This document shows, piece after piece, positions 1 to 6,291 of a stretch of 16,866 nt of DNA (position 1 is the first letter of the stretch; each line of letters starts with the position of its first letter). The DNA comes from Baffinella frigidus (Eukaryota > Cryptophyceae > Cryptomonadales > Baffinellaceae). The notes beneath the pieces are model-generated. The model worked only from the letters and a program-made list of their open reading frames with translations, made no database searches and was not told the origin of the DNA. Location: the NCBI GenBank assembly GCA_026770585.1, contig MU646368.1, positions 734,285 through 751,150 of the forward strand. The letters run 5' to 3'. The translations under genes were made by a program, and so were the position numbers.

Positions 1-262
1 TGAACCCTGAACCCTGAACCCTGAACCCTGAACCCTGAACCCTGAACCCTGAACCCTGAACCCTGAACCCTGAACCCTGAACCCTGAACCCTGAAACCTG
101 AACCCTGAATCCAGAAGCCTGAACCCTAAACCCTAAACCCTACACCCTAAATCCTACACCCTAAACCCTAAATCCTAAACCCCAAACCCTGAACCCTGAA
201 CTCTAAACCCCGAACCCGAAACCCCAAACCCTAAACCCCAAACCCCAAACCCTAATACGCTG
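1..262. repeat. Telomere-like heptamer array, C-rich on + strand
   Basis: The array begins as CCCTGAA units repeated almost perfectly to about position 93, then drifts into CCCTAAA, CCCCAAA and CCCGAA variants. CCCTAAA is the plant/algal telomere unit, but here the array is degenerate and runs straight into exon-edge copies of the RecQ1-like gene. It is therefore interstitial or intronic rather than a chromosome end. Confidence 0.9.
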
Positions 263-265
263 CAG

Positions 266-301
266 GCAAATTGCTGACGCTCAGCAAAGTGGTTGACGCT
301 T
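266..301 (+). pseudogene. Start-edge copy 1 of RecQ1-like exon 657-735
   Basis: A gcag acceptor-like flank is followed by 36 nt closely matching the beginning of the exon at 657 (GCAAATTGCTGACGCTCAGC and onward to GACGC). It then breaks into TTGAACCCGAAACCC. It encodes KLLTLSKVVDA before a stop. It lies upstream of the intact exon and lacks the exon's second half. Confidence 0.75.
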
Positions 302-348
302 GAACCCGAAACCCTCAACCCTAACCCTACACCTTCCACCCTCAATTA

Positions 349-453
349 TATCCCTCAAGTGGCGAGGCCGTCAAAATGGACCGCCACCAGATCCTAGGCA
401 GGTCCTAGGGCCCTACGGTAGGGTGTATGGGCCTACTCGCCACTTAAGGGATA
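349..453. mobile_element. Miniature inverted-repeat element, family A (copy A1)
   Basis: TA, then TCCCTCAAGTGGCGAG, ending CTCGCCACTTAAGGGA and TA. The two ends are about 16-bp inverted repeats, and the duplicated TA fits a Tc1/mariner-type target. The interior has CCTAGGCAGGTCCTAGGGCC followed by CTACGGTAGGG, itself palindromic. It has no coding capacity and sits between two exon-edge copies in an intron of the RecQ1-like gene. Confidence 0.85.
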
Positions 454-483
454 CCCTAAACCCCAAACCCCTACACCCTACAG

Positions 484-519
484 GCAAATCGCTGACGCTG
501 AACAAGTTGGTGGACGCTT
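484..519 (+). pseudogene. Start-edge copy 2 of RecQ1-like exon 657-735
   Basis: An acag acceptor is followed by 36 nt near-identical to the start of the exon at 657 (encodes KSLTLNKLVDA). It breaks into TTGAACCCGAAACCC at exactly the same exon position as the copy at 266, so both copies descend from one duplicated unit rather than from independent events. Confidence 0.8.
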
Positions 520-552
520 GAACCCGAAACCCGAAACCCGAAACCCTCAGCC

Positions 553-598
<46 letters not shown>

Positions 599-652
599 AC
601 CCTACACTGTACACCCTCAATTCTTAACCCTAAACCCTAGACCCCAAATTCC
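520..652. repeat. CCCGAAA / CCCTCAA / CCCTAAA heptamer block
   Basis: Runs of CCCGAAA, then about nine CCCTCAA units, then mixed CCCTAAA variants. It forms the C-rich tract directly upstream of the acceptor of the RecQ1-like exon at 657, and could serve as its pyrimidine-rich acceptor tract. Confidence 0.85.
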
Positions 653-656
653 ACAG

Positions 657-735
657 GCAAATCGCTGACGCTCAACAAGGTGGTGGACGCGTGGAAGGCG
701 AGTTCGGCGATCAAGAGCCCCGTCCAGCGCGCCTG
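657..735 (+). CDS. RecQ1-like exon a (start of winged-helix region)
   Basis: 79 nt between acag and gtacgcc. The first two bases finish a codon, then 25 codons include KSLTLNKVVDAWKASSA and SPVQRA, and the last two bases TG wait for G of the next exon (Trp). Frame 1 hits TGA at once, so the phase is forced. This is the only copy that has both edges intact; partial copies lie at 266, 484 and 1035. Confidence 0.75.
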
Positions 736-1373
736 GTACGCCCTACAATATATATGTATATATATATATATGATACATATATATATATGATACATATATA
801 TATATGTATGTATATAATAGGTACAGACCGCATATAATACATGTACATATATATAATATATGTACAGACTACATATAATAGGTACAATACATGTACAGAC
901 TACATATAATACATGTACAGCATATAATACATGTACAAACTACATATAATAGGTACACTGCATGTATAGACCACATATAATACATTTACATACTACGTAT
1001 AATACATGTACCGACTATATATAATAAATGTACAGCAAAGTGGTGGACGCGTGGAAGGCAAGTTCGGTGATCAAGCGCCCCGTCCAGCGCGCCTGGCACG
1101 CTTAAAATACATGTACATATATAATATATGTACGTACTACATATAATACATGCACACACTAAATACCCGCGGCAGCAATGCTGGTGCAGGGCTCACTCTC
1201 TCTCGCTCGCTCGCTCGCTCTTTCTCGCTCTATCTCTCTCTCTCTCTCTCTCTCGCACACACACAAAACACGACTGCCACAGTCAAGGAATCCCTCAAAC
1301 GTTCTCGCTGGTGAGTTGAAGGTGATGAAGTGTTTCGAGGCCTGCTCTCAGTGACTCCCCGTGACTCTCTCGC

Positions 1374-1404
<31 letters not shown>

Positions 1405-2186
1405 CCTCCCTCCCTTCCTCTCTCACCCCCTCTCTCTCCCTCTGACGCTCTCTCGCTCGCTCTCTCGCTCTCTCGCTCGCTCGCTCTCTCCCTCCCGCTC
1501 TCCCTCGCTCCCTCTCTCGATCTCTCTCCGATCGTGACACACACTAATATGCCGACCTCCTCGCCTCAAACTCTCATCCGCCAACCAAACCAGGAAAAAT
1601 GAGCACTGGGTGTGACACACACTGATCTGCTGAGCTTTTTGCCTCAAACGCTCAAACGCTCGTTCGCTGGTGCCGAACAGGAAAAAGGTGCACTGGGTGT
1701 GATACACACTAATGTGCTCAGTGGGTGTGATACACACTCATCTACCTTAAACGTTTATTCGCGGACGCCACACTAGGAAAAAGGTGCACTGGGTGTGATA
1801 CACACTAATCTGTTTAGTGGGTGTGATACACACTAATCCGCCTCAAACGCTCATCCGAAACGCCGTACCGGGAAAATGTGCACTAGGACAACTAACGTGT
1901 TCAGCTTGTTGTCTCAAACGCTCAAACGCTCATTGGCGGGTGCCGAACAGGGAAAAGGTGCACTGGGTGTGATACACACTACCCCAAACCTCGTGCGATG
2001 TGTCCCAGGAGGGGAGTCGTTCCGCGACCAATCTGCCGAGCTTCTTGCCTCAAACGCTCAAAGGCTTATTCGCGGGTGATGATCAGGAAAAAGGTGCACT
2101 GGGAACGCACGATCATGCACCTTCTCCTCAGCGACGTCCTGAAGCAGGTCGCTGCTGAATAACCCCTTAAGCGAGAGAGAGAGAGG

Positions 2187-2243
<57 letters not shown>

Positions 2244-2392
2244 CGCGCGCGAGCAAGAGAGAGCGAGAGAGAGAGCTGTATTACTACCAGCACCGCCGCC
2301 GTGCATGCACCCGTGCGATGTCCGCAGGCAGGTCCCTGCTGAATAACCCCTTAAGCGACAGAAAGAAAGAAAGAGAGAGAGAGAGAGCGCGC

Positions 2393-2423
<31 letters not shown>

Positions 2424-5400
2424 AGAGACCTGTATTTCTACCAGCACCGCCGCCGTGCATGCACCCGCGTGACGTCCGCAAGCCTAGCTATGTCTCAGTC
2501 TAGTTGGGCTCGCCAATTTTCTTCGCCAAAGTCGACGGCTTGAGCACCTCAAACAGGTTGCCCGTTTCTCCTTCCGCTGCCGAGCGAAAAGGGAACAACT
2601 TAAAGGTTTTAAGTCGCACGCCCAGGGGCGTGCGTCTTTTGCAGGGACCCTTACAGGGGAACCTCGCTCATAAGAAAGTGCACAATCCCCTAGGACCAGC
2701 ATAGGACCCTGGGCATAGGTCTGCTGTAGGGTCCTAGCGGGAGGCGATTTCTTATGAGCGAGGTACCCCTGTAGGGCCCGCCCCGCTCCAATACCGTATC
2801 CTGGATGACGACACTCAACCCTAAACCCGAAACCCGAAACCCGAAACCCTGGCATTCATGAAGTCACCCTGGAAATAATAAAAATATGGCAGACGTTGAC
2901 GGTTCTGGTACAAAATTATCAACTTTTACTATTGCAACTTACTGCCGAGGATCATTCATGCATGAAGTTTCCCTGGAGTTCCCCGAGTATCTTGTGTGCG
3001 TTCCAGGGTTTAGAGTTTAGGTAGGGTTTGGAGTTTAGGGTAGAGGGTAGAGGGTGGAGGGTATAGGGTACAGGGTATAGGGTTAATTATAGAGTGTAGG
3101 GTATGGGGTACAGGGTATAGGGTTCAGTATAGGGTACAGGGTATAGGGTATAGGGTATAGGGTATAGGGTCCACTATAGGGTACAGGGTATAGGGTATAG
3201 GGTATAGGGTATAGGGTTCACTATAGGGTGCAGGGTATAGGGTATAGGGTTCAGTAAAGGGTACAGGGTTTAGGGTTCTCCGAATAACCTGGATAAATTC
3301 CGGGCGCAGAAGTTCGTGCATTCTCAACACGCGACCAACGCGTACGTTCTGCCTGGCCCCATTGCACTCTGAGCCAGAACATTTCGCCTAAGTCAACTCC
3401 CCCTGAAAACCACAGCCTTGCGTCAAATGCCGGCTCTCAGAGTCGGTCCATCTAAACGAAATGGCAACTTACTGCCGAGGATCAGCTTTGTTGACTTAAG
3501 GTACAAGATCCTGGCTGGCAGTGCATTGACCGACTATTCGCAAGTTGACATGCTGGGTGTGCGGTACAAATCCGTTAACTTTGGAGCGGGGACGAGCCCG
3601 GGCTCACCAAATTGGCGAGTCCAAATAGACTGAGACAGAGCAGGAATAACTTGTGTGCATTCCGCGCGAGCAGAAGTTCGTGCAGTCGCCGTACGGGAGC
3701 AACGCCTACGTGCTCACTGGCCCCTGTGTGGGGTGAAAATAATGTAATAATGATATAAGTTGACAATTTTGTACCAGAACTGTCAACGTCTGCCATACTT
3801 TCTCCCGTACGCGACTGCACGAACATCGAGCAGATGTTCGTGCAGTCGCGTACGCGCTCCCTGGCCCCAAGGCCAGCTATCTCCCTGTCCTCAGAGCTTT
3901 CGAGTAGGGCGGTGTGCAGAAACGTCGGCCGTGAAAACAATGCAGTTATGCTAAAAGTTGCGCCGCTCTAACCTGTGTGCGTTCCGCGGGAGCAGAAGTT
4001 CGTGCAGTCGCCGTACGGAAGCAACGCGTACGTCCTCCCTGGCCCCAAGGCCGAGGCCATCCGCTCAGGTCCCGTCCCCCCTCTCTGTGGGGTGCGGCAG
4101 AGAGACCTGTATTGCTACCCACGCAGGGCTCTTTGGTGGGGTATTCCAGGCCCGTGCTTCGAGCCACTGGCCCTTTCTTGGAGCCGTTTGCTACTTAAAA
4201 TTGACTTTTGAATACCGTTTCCCCTTGGCAATTGAATACCCCCCAAAAGAGCCCTCCGTGGCAACACGGCTGCCATGCGTGCAAGAACTCGATGATCACG
4301 CGTGGGTACGTGCTCCCTGGCCCCAAGGCCGAGGCCATCCGCTCAGGTCCCCTCCCGTGTAGGATGGTCGGAGTGACTTTTCACAGTCACGTCCACTATA
4401 AGGAGATATGGAAGACACTGGCGGATCCGTCCCCCCTCCCTCCGCTCGGAACACTACGAGGAACCATGCTTGAGTTAATTATTGGAGCCTTGCCCAAGAA
4501 ACACGCCAAACGTCAGCAATTCGTCACGTCCCTCCCCGGATTTCCGGGGAGGGACGTGCCCCGCAGCGTACCGAGTGGGTGGGGTGCGGGAGAGAGATAC
4601 CTTGATTGCTACAAACACGGCTGCCATGTCTCCATACGGGAGCAACACCTACGTCTCTCTCATTCTCTCTATTTCTCTCTATCGAGCCTGGCTCCAAGGC
4701 CGAAGCCATCCGCCCTTCCGTCGCTGTATCCCTGAAGTGGCGAGTAGGCCCATACGCCCTACCGTAGGGCCCTAGGACCTGCCTAGGACCTCTTGGCCGT
4801 CAAATTTGGCGGACGCCCCCCTCCACCATCCTTCGGGGTGCCACGAGGGCCCGTTTTGCGCTTCAATCTGTTGACGCTTTCATAGGCTAACGGACTAAAA
4901 ATGGGGTAGTTAGGCCTACGGAATTGCCTACCGTAGGCCGTAGGGCTCCTATGACCAAAATGTTCTGGGATTTTGGCCTACAGTAGGAGGTCCTAGGCAA
5001 TGCCGTAGGCCTGACTACCCCATATTTAGTCCGTTACCCTATTAGCTTCACTAGGGCCCCTTTGACGCTGCAAGGCCCTTTCACGCTGGAATCTTGCCGC
5101 GAGCGCCAGCGGATAAATCTGTCTCTCCCTCTCCGGCAGGGAGAGATTGATAATTTATTGCCAAACAGTCAGCGCCAGTGTCGCACATGCTACGCATTGT
5201 GCCATTACTACGCATTGTGCCATTACTGTACCCCGTGGCCTGTGAGTGGATGGAACTAAATGACATCGTAATGAGGTATCAGACGGTCGGTGCTTATCCC
5301 TTAAGTGCCCATGCCGACAAATTTGAGGGCCTAGAGGTCCTAGGCAGGTCCTAGGGCCCTACTGTAGGGCGTATGAGCCTACTGGGCACTTGAGGGATAA

Positions 5401-5536
5401 TCTTGGCACCGTATGGCGCCGACGTGTCTGCAAAGGACACGTTCGGATACGATCATATTAAAGATATTGCGAACTAACTTTATTCCCTCCGGCAGGGCGG
5501 CATCGCGTGATGGTGTCGCTCGACTACGACGCCTAA
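657..5536 (+). CDS. RecQ1/RECQL-like DNA helicase, C-terminal RQC part (4 exons, 5' partial)
   Basis: RecQ helicases unwind duplex DNA 3'-5' using ATP and act in replication and repair. Only the tail lies here: exons 657-735, 2087-2147, 3996-4068 and 5496-5536, joining in phase (2, 0, 1) to 83 residues and a TAA. The order of motifs matches the RQC winged helix of RECQ1-type proteins: SLTLNKVVDAW (compare KLTPLKLIDSW in human RECQL, recalled), then ERTIMHLLLSDVLKQ, then YGSNAYVLPGPKA (compare YATISYLKIGPKA, same spacing, no gap). It ends soon after, as RECQL does apart from a short tail. The helicase core and zinc-binding region must lie left of the window. All introns are GT-AG and 1.35-1.85 kb, filled with repeats and edge copies of the same exons. 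The family call rests on this gapless motif match; exact splice choices among duplicated junctions are inference. Confidence 0.72.
736..1034. repeat. AT-rich satellite of ACATATAATACATGTACAG-type units
   Basis: After a (TA)n stretch, about 20-nt units of the form tacatataatacatgtacag(ac) repeat with variation. Each carries the palindromes TACATGTA or TGTACA, so single strands could fold. Composition is completely unlike the heptamer arrays on either side. The same unit resumes after the exon-edge copy (about 1103-1160). Confidence 0.85.
1035..1095 (+). pseudogene. End-edge copy of RecQ1-like exon 657-735
   Basis: About 61 nt matching the 3' two-thirds of the exon at 657 (SKVVDAWKASS, then RPVQRAW), ending at the same donor position, where GT has become GC (CCTG|gcacg). 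It lies downstream of the intact exon, embedded in the AT satellite. Confidence 0.8.
1191..1260. repeat. CT / CTCG microsatellite
   Basis: Pyrimidine tract of CTCTCG, CTCG and CT units in the first visible intron of the RecQ1-like gene. Open frames across it translate to Leu/Ser or Arg/Glu runs and are not genes. Confidence 0.9.
1371..1528. repeat. CT-rich polypyrimidine microsatellite
   Basis: Roughly 150 nt of CT, CCCTC and CTCG units, pyrimidine-rich on the sense strand of the RecQ1-like gene. Further downstream in the same gene, similar tracts occur as GA (2171-2274 and 2362-2427). Confidence 0.9.
1530..2086 (+). repeat. Minisatellite whose unit carries the acceptor and start of RecQ1-like exon b
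   Basis: Diverged units of about 80-135 nt contain CCTCAAACGCTCA, a GCGGGTGCCGAACAG-like stretch, GAAAAAGGTGCACTGGG, and the near-palindrome GTGTGATACACAC. The GAAAAAGGTGCACTGGG part equals the first 17 nt of the real exon at 2087. Copies begin near 1594, 1681, 1777, 1871 and 1951; four keep AG before them (cag, cag, tag, cag) and the 1871 copy has lost it. Similarity to the exon stops after GGG, where the copies continue TGTGATACACAC and the exon continues AACGCACG. No long open frame here is convincing. Confidence 0.8.
2087..2147 (+). CDS. RecQ1-like exon b
   Basis: 61 nt between gatcag and gtcgctg. The first G completes Trp with TG of the previous exon, then 20 codons: KKVHWERTIMHLLLSDVLKQ. 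The pattern ERxIxHLLLxDxLK is the helix preceding the winged-helix beta hairpin in RecQ proteins. It ends in phase 0. It is the last and only full member of the upstream series of start copies; decayed end copies follow at 2314 and 2467. Confidence 0.75.
2171..2274. repeat. GA microsatellite
   Basis: (GA)n with GATA interruptions, purine-rich on the + strand. A second, similar tract at 2362-2427 belongs to a duplicated unit: the flanks GCTGAATAACCCCTTAAGCG (from 2154 and 2338) and CCAGCACCGCCGCCGTGCAT (2287 and 2441) recur around both tracts. Confidence 0.9.
2314..2331 (+). pseudogene. End-edge copy of RecQ1-like exon b with donor
   Basis: GCGATGTCCGCAGGCAG|gtccctgctgaataa parallels the true exon end GCGACGTCCTGAAGCAG|gtcgctgctgaataa at 2131-2147. 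Intron flank is copied too. A third, more decayed version is GTGACGTCCGCAAG at about 2467-2480, where the donor GT is gone. Confidence 0.65.
2362..2427. repeat. GA microsatellite, second copy
   Basis: GAAA then (GA)n with CGCG interruption. It is the second half of the duplicated unit described at 2171-2274; tract length differs, so the two repeats have drifted since duplication. Confidence 0.88.
2491..2519. repeat. Left arm of an inverted pair with 3609-3637
   Basis: TGTCTCAGTCTAGTTGGGCT continuing CGCCAATTT is the reverse complement, with a few mismatches, of AAATTGGCGAGTCCAAATAG continuing ACTGAGACA at 3609. The two copies are about 1.1 kb apart within one intron. Confidence 0.75.
2652..2773. 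mobile_element. Miniature inverted-repeat element, family B (copy B1)
   Basis: TA, CAGGGGAACCTCGCTCATAA at the left and TTATGAGCGAGGTACCCCTG, TA at the right: terminal inverted repeats of about 24 bp flanked by TA. The interior has CCTAGGACC and GTAGGGTCCTAG, the same palindromic vocabulary as family A. It lies in the RecQ1-like intron between exons b and c and is non-coding. Confidence 0.85.
2885..2935. repeat. Left arm of an inverted pair with 3757-3796
   Basis: TATGGCAGACGTTGACGGTT continuing CTGGTACAAAATTATCAACTT occurs in reverse complement at 3757-3796 with few differences. The arms are about 0.8 kb apart. A nearby motif, ACTTACTGCCGAGGATCA, is also repeated directly at 2938 and 3468. 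Confidence 0.75.
3008..3275. repeat. TATAGGG / TACAGGG heptamer array, G-rich on + strand
   Basis: GGGTATA and GGGTACA units with occasional GGGTTCA or GGGTTTA. Within the RecQ1-like gene this array has G-rich sense strand, opposite to the arrays at 1-262 and 520-652, and is the main exception to the sense-C-rich trend of the window. Confidence 0.9.
3310..3360 (+). pseudogene. Start-edge copy 1 of RecQ1-like exon c
   Basis: gcgcag|AAGTTCGTGCATTCTCAACACGC and onward to GGCCCC encodes KFVHSQHATNAYVLPGP, a diverged version of the exon at 3996. The copy stops before KAEAIRS. It lies 0.7 kb upstream and keeps an AG acceptor. Confidence 0.75.
3609..3637. repeat. Right arm of the inverted pair with 2491-2519
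   Basis: AAATTGGCGAGTCCAAATAG continuing ACTGAGACA. The surrounding 3361-3640 holds no recognisable exon and reads as intron sequence between start-edge copies. Confidence 0.7.
3674..3725 (+). pseudogene. Start-edge copy 2 of RecQ1-like exon c
   Basis: gcgagcag|AAGTTCGTGCAGTCGCCGTA and onward encodes KFVQSPYGSNAYVLTGP, then similarity is lost (CTGTGTGGGG). The acceptor is intact, and the intron flank TTGTGTGCATTCCGCG parallels that of the real exon (CTGTGTGCGTTCCGCG). No donor. Confidence 0.78.
3757..3796. repeat. Right arm of the inverted pair with 2885-2935
   Basis: AAGTTGACAATTTTGTACCA continuing GAACTGTCAACGTCTGCCATA, reverse complement of the arm at 2885. Because the order of the two inverted pairs is a-b-a'-b' rather than mirror-symmetric, they do not form one hairpin element. 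Confidence 0.72.
3834..3873 (+). pseudogene. Start-edge copy 3 of RecQ1-like exon c, internally deleted
   Basis: gagcag|ATGTTCGTGCAGTCGCGTAC, then CTCCCTGGCCCCAAGGCCAG. The middle (from CCGTACGG to the second CGTACG) is missing, apparently by recombination between CGTACG repeats, and the frame is broken. Confidence 0.65.
3996..4068 (+). CDS. RecQ1-like exon c (beta-hairpin region)
   Basis: 73 nt between gggagcag and gtcccg: 24 codons plus one base, including KFVQSPYGSNAYVLPGPKA and then EAIRS. Joined to exon b it reads DVLKQKFVQSPYGSNAYVLP, which lines up without gaps with the RECQL stretch around the winged-helix aromatic hairpin tyrosine. It is the only copy with both splice edges; three start copies lie upstream and two end copies downstream. 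Confidence 0.75.
4306..4346 (+). pseudogene. End-edge copy 1 of RecQ1-like exon c with donor
   Basis: TACGTGCTCCCTGGCCCCAA and onward to CGCTCAG|gtcccc encodes YVLPGPKAEAIRS and retains the GT donor and a few intron bases. The exon's first half is absent; preceding sequence (ACACGGCTGCCATG) is unrelated to the exon and recurs near 4615. Confidence 0.8.
4525..4558. repeat. Perfect 15-bp inverted repeat with 4-nt loop
   Basis: CACGTCCCTCCCCGG, loop ATTT, CCGGGGAGGGACGTG. All 15 pairs are perfect. A shorter related form (CCCCGGATTTCCGGG) occurs at about 6711-6725. Located in the RecQ1-like intron between exons c and d. It is not followed by a T-run, so it is not a terminator. Confidence 0.9.
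4628..4716 (+). pseudogene. End-edge copy 2 of RecQ1-like exon c, split by a CT tract
   Basis: TCTCCATACGGGAGCAACAC CTACGT (SPYGSNTYV) and, after about 35 nt of CT-rich sequence, CTGGCTCCAAGGCCGAAGCC ATCCGC (LGSKAEAIR-like). The donor is lost. It lies downstream of the intact exon, as predicted by the directional rule. Confidence 0.7.
4727..4815. mobile_element. Family A element, truncated (A2)
   Basis: TA, TCCCTGAAGTGGCGAGTAGG through CCTAGGACCTCTTGGCCGTC and AAATTTGGCGG, after which the right terminal repeat (GCCACTTAAGGGA) is missing. Compare the intact copy at 8416-8520. Confidence 0.75.
4888..5036. mobile_element. Palindromic element with TAACGGACTAAA ends (family C)
   Basis: A 149-bp imperfect palindrome: TAACGGACTAAAAATGGGGT at the left, complement of ACCCCATATTTAGTCCGTTA at the right, and GGCCTACGG...CCGTAGGCC further in. 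The arms extend over about 35 bp. It is a fold-back or MITE-like element distinct from families A and B; the only copy in the window, so target duplication cannot be judged. Confidence 0.8.
5141..5240 (+). repeat. Dispersed repeat 'GAGATTGATAATTTATTGCC', copy 1
   Basis: About 100 nt beginning GAGAGATTGATAATTTATTG and including GCTACGCATTGTGCCATTAC (tandemly doubled). Recognisable copies occur inverted at 8621-8700 and direct at 9945-10005. The frame translates EIDNLLPNSQRQC, but the presence on both strands argues for a mobile or duplicated non-coding segment. Confidence 0.7.
5295..5399. mobile_element. Family A element (A3)
   Basis: TA, TCCCTTAAGTGCCCATG at the left, TGGGCACTTGAGGGA, TA at the right. 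The inverted termini have co-varied to GTGCCC/GGGCAC instead of GTGGCG/CGCCAC. Core CCTAGGCAGGTCCTAGGGCC is intact. Lies just before the last RecQ1-like exon. Confidence 0.82.
5496..5536 (+). CDS. RecQ1-like terminal exon with stop
   Basis: ctccggcag acceptor, then GG completing Gly, then RHRVMVSLDYDA and TAA. The phase matches the one base left by exon c (TCA G|). The short hydrophobic tail follows the GPKA loop at the same distance as the equivalent strand in RECQL. It is weaker evidence than the other exons because it is short. No polyadenylation hexamer (AATAAA) was seen in the following 300 nt. Confidence 0.6.
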
Positions 5537-5560
5537 GATGCCGTTCATGAGTCAACCACC

Positions 5561-5700
5561 GAGGCTCGTCACCTGTCCGACCGAGGCTCGTCTCCTGTCC
5601 GATCGAGGCTCGTCACCTGTCCGACCGAGGCTCGTCACCTGTCCGACCGAGGCTCGTCACCTGTCCGACCGAGGCTCGTCACCTGTCCGACCGAGGCTCA
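5561..5700. repeat. 22-bp tandem repeat, about 6.4 copies
   Basis: Unit GAGGCTCGTCACCTGTCCGACC, i.e. GAGGCTCGTCACCTGTCCGA plus CC, begins at 5561, 5583, 5605, 5627, 5649, 5671 and a partial at 5693. The second copy differs by TCTCC and GATC. There are no spacers. It starts 25 nt after the RecQ1-like stop. Confidence 0.93.
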
Positions 5701-5778
5701 CAACGCCTGAAATGGGCGCATGGGAGAACAGAACCGATTTTTAGGGTAGTTAAGTTCCCGCGACGCGTTTCATGTACA

Positions 5779-5883
5779 TATCTCTGAGGTGGCGAGGCCA
5801 TCAAAATTGACCGCCAAGAGTTCCTAGGCAGGTCCTAGGGCCCTACGGTAGGGCGTATGGGCCTACTCGCCACTTAAGGGATA
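5779..5883. mobile_element. Family A element (A4)
   Basis: TA, TCTCTGAGGTGGCGAGGCCA at left; CTCGCCACTTAAGGGA, TA at right. The left terminus has several substitutions; the core CCTAGGCAGGTCCTAGGGCC is intact. The downstream flank 5885-5962 resembles 10098-10170. Confidence 0.82.
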
Positions 5884-5884
5884 C

Positions 5885-5962
5885 AGCGACGGAAGAATCG
5901 CGGCGAATGTATGTAGTAAAGTGTTTAAGAAAGAAAGGAGGGCTTGGGAAACATCCGTCGCT
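5885..5962. repeat. Segment duplicated at 10098-10170
   Basis: Shared stretches include ATCGCGG, TAGTAAAGTGT and GGAAAACATCC (GGGAAACATCC here). The two copies are diverged, each adjoining a transposon (A4 here; B2 at the other copy). No coding sense was found. Confidence 0.6.
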
Positions 5963-6187
5963 TAGAGGAGCGCCGGCAAAAGTGGCCATCTGCATTTGAT
6001 TTAATTATGACTCATAAGTAAATTTACCTATGCCATAGTAATCTCTCCTATGATTTCTCCTACGAATCAACTTTTGATTCTGGAGCACCTCTAAGTCGCT
6101 CCGCACAAGCCGCGCTTCCCCGTCCTTGCACAACCCAAGAACAAGGGTTTCTCACGAGCAAGGACACGCGCCGCCCTAGGGCCCTAT

Positions 6188-6291
6188 TATCCCTTAAGTG
6201 ACCAGTAGGCCCATACGCCCTACCGTAGGGCCCTAGGACCAGCCTTGGACCTCAGGCCCCCAAATTTGGAGGCCTAGTCACTTAAGGGATA
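6188..6291. mobile_element. Family A element (A5)
   Basis: TA, TCCCTTAAGTGACCAGTAGG at left; CCTAGTCACTTAAGGGA, TA at right. Termini carry matching changes (GTGAC/GTCAC) on both sides. Orientation of the core is opposite to A3/A4 (CCCTACCGTAGGGCCCTAGG first). Confidence 0.85.

Noticed and set aside
1-262. Chromosome end (true telomere)
   Set aside because: Units are degenerate, mixed and followed by exon-edge copies and more interstitial arrays; similar arrays occur throughout the window in both orientations.
1230-1737. Long minus-strand open frames rich in Arg/Glu/Ser
   Set aside because: They translate CT/GA microsatellite and the exon-b minisatellite; no domain, no splice or start context.
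2058-2503. Leu/Ser-rich membrane-like proteins
   Set aside because: Produced by the GA microsatellites read on the minus strand; hydrophobicity is a repeat artefact.
4306-4346. Alternative exon c of the RecQ1-like gene
   Set aside because: Has donor but no acceptor at the exon's proper start and lacks KFVQSPYGSNA; treated as an end-edge copy, though use as an alternative donor cannot be excluded.
3760-4362. 134-residue and 78-residue plus-strand proteins
   Set aside because: They combine exon c copies with intron sequence, mostly out of the frame that matches RecQ.
5538-5744. CRISPR array or repeat protein
   Set aside because: The 22-bp units are contiguous with no spacers, in eukaryotic DNA; the open frame only cycles through three readings of the unit.
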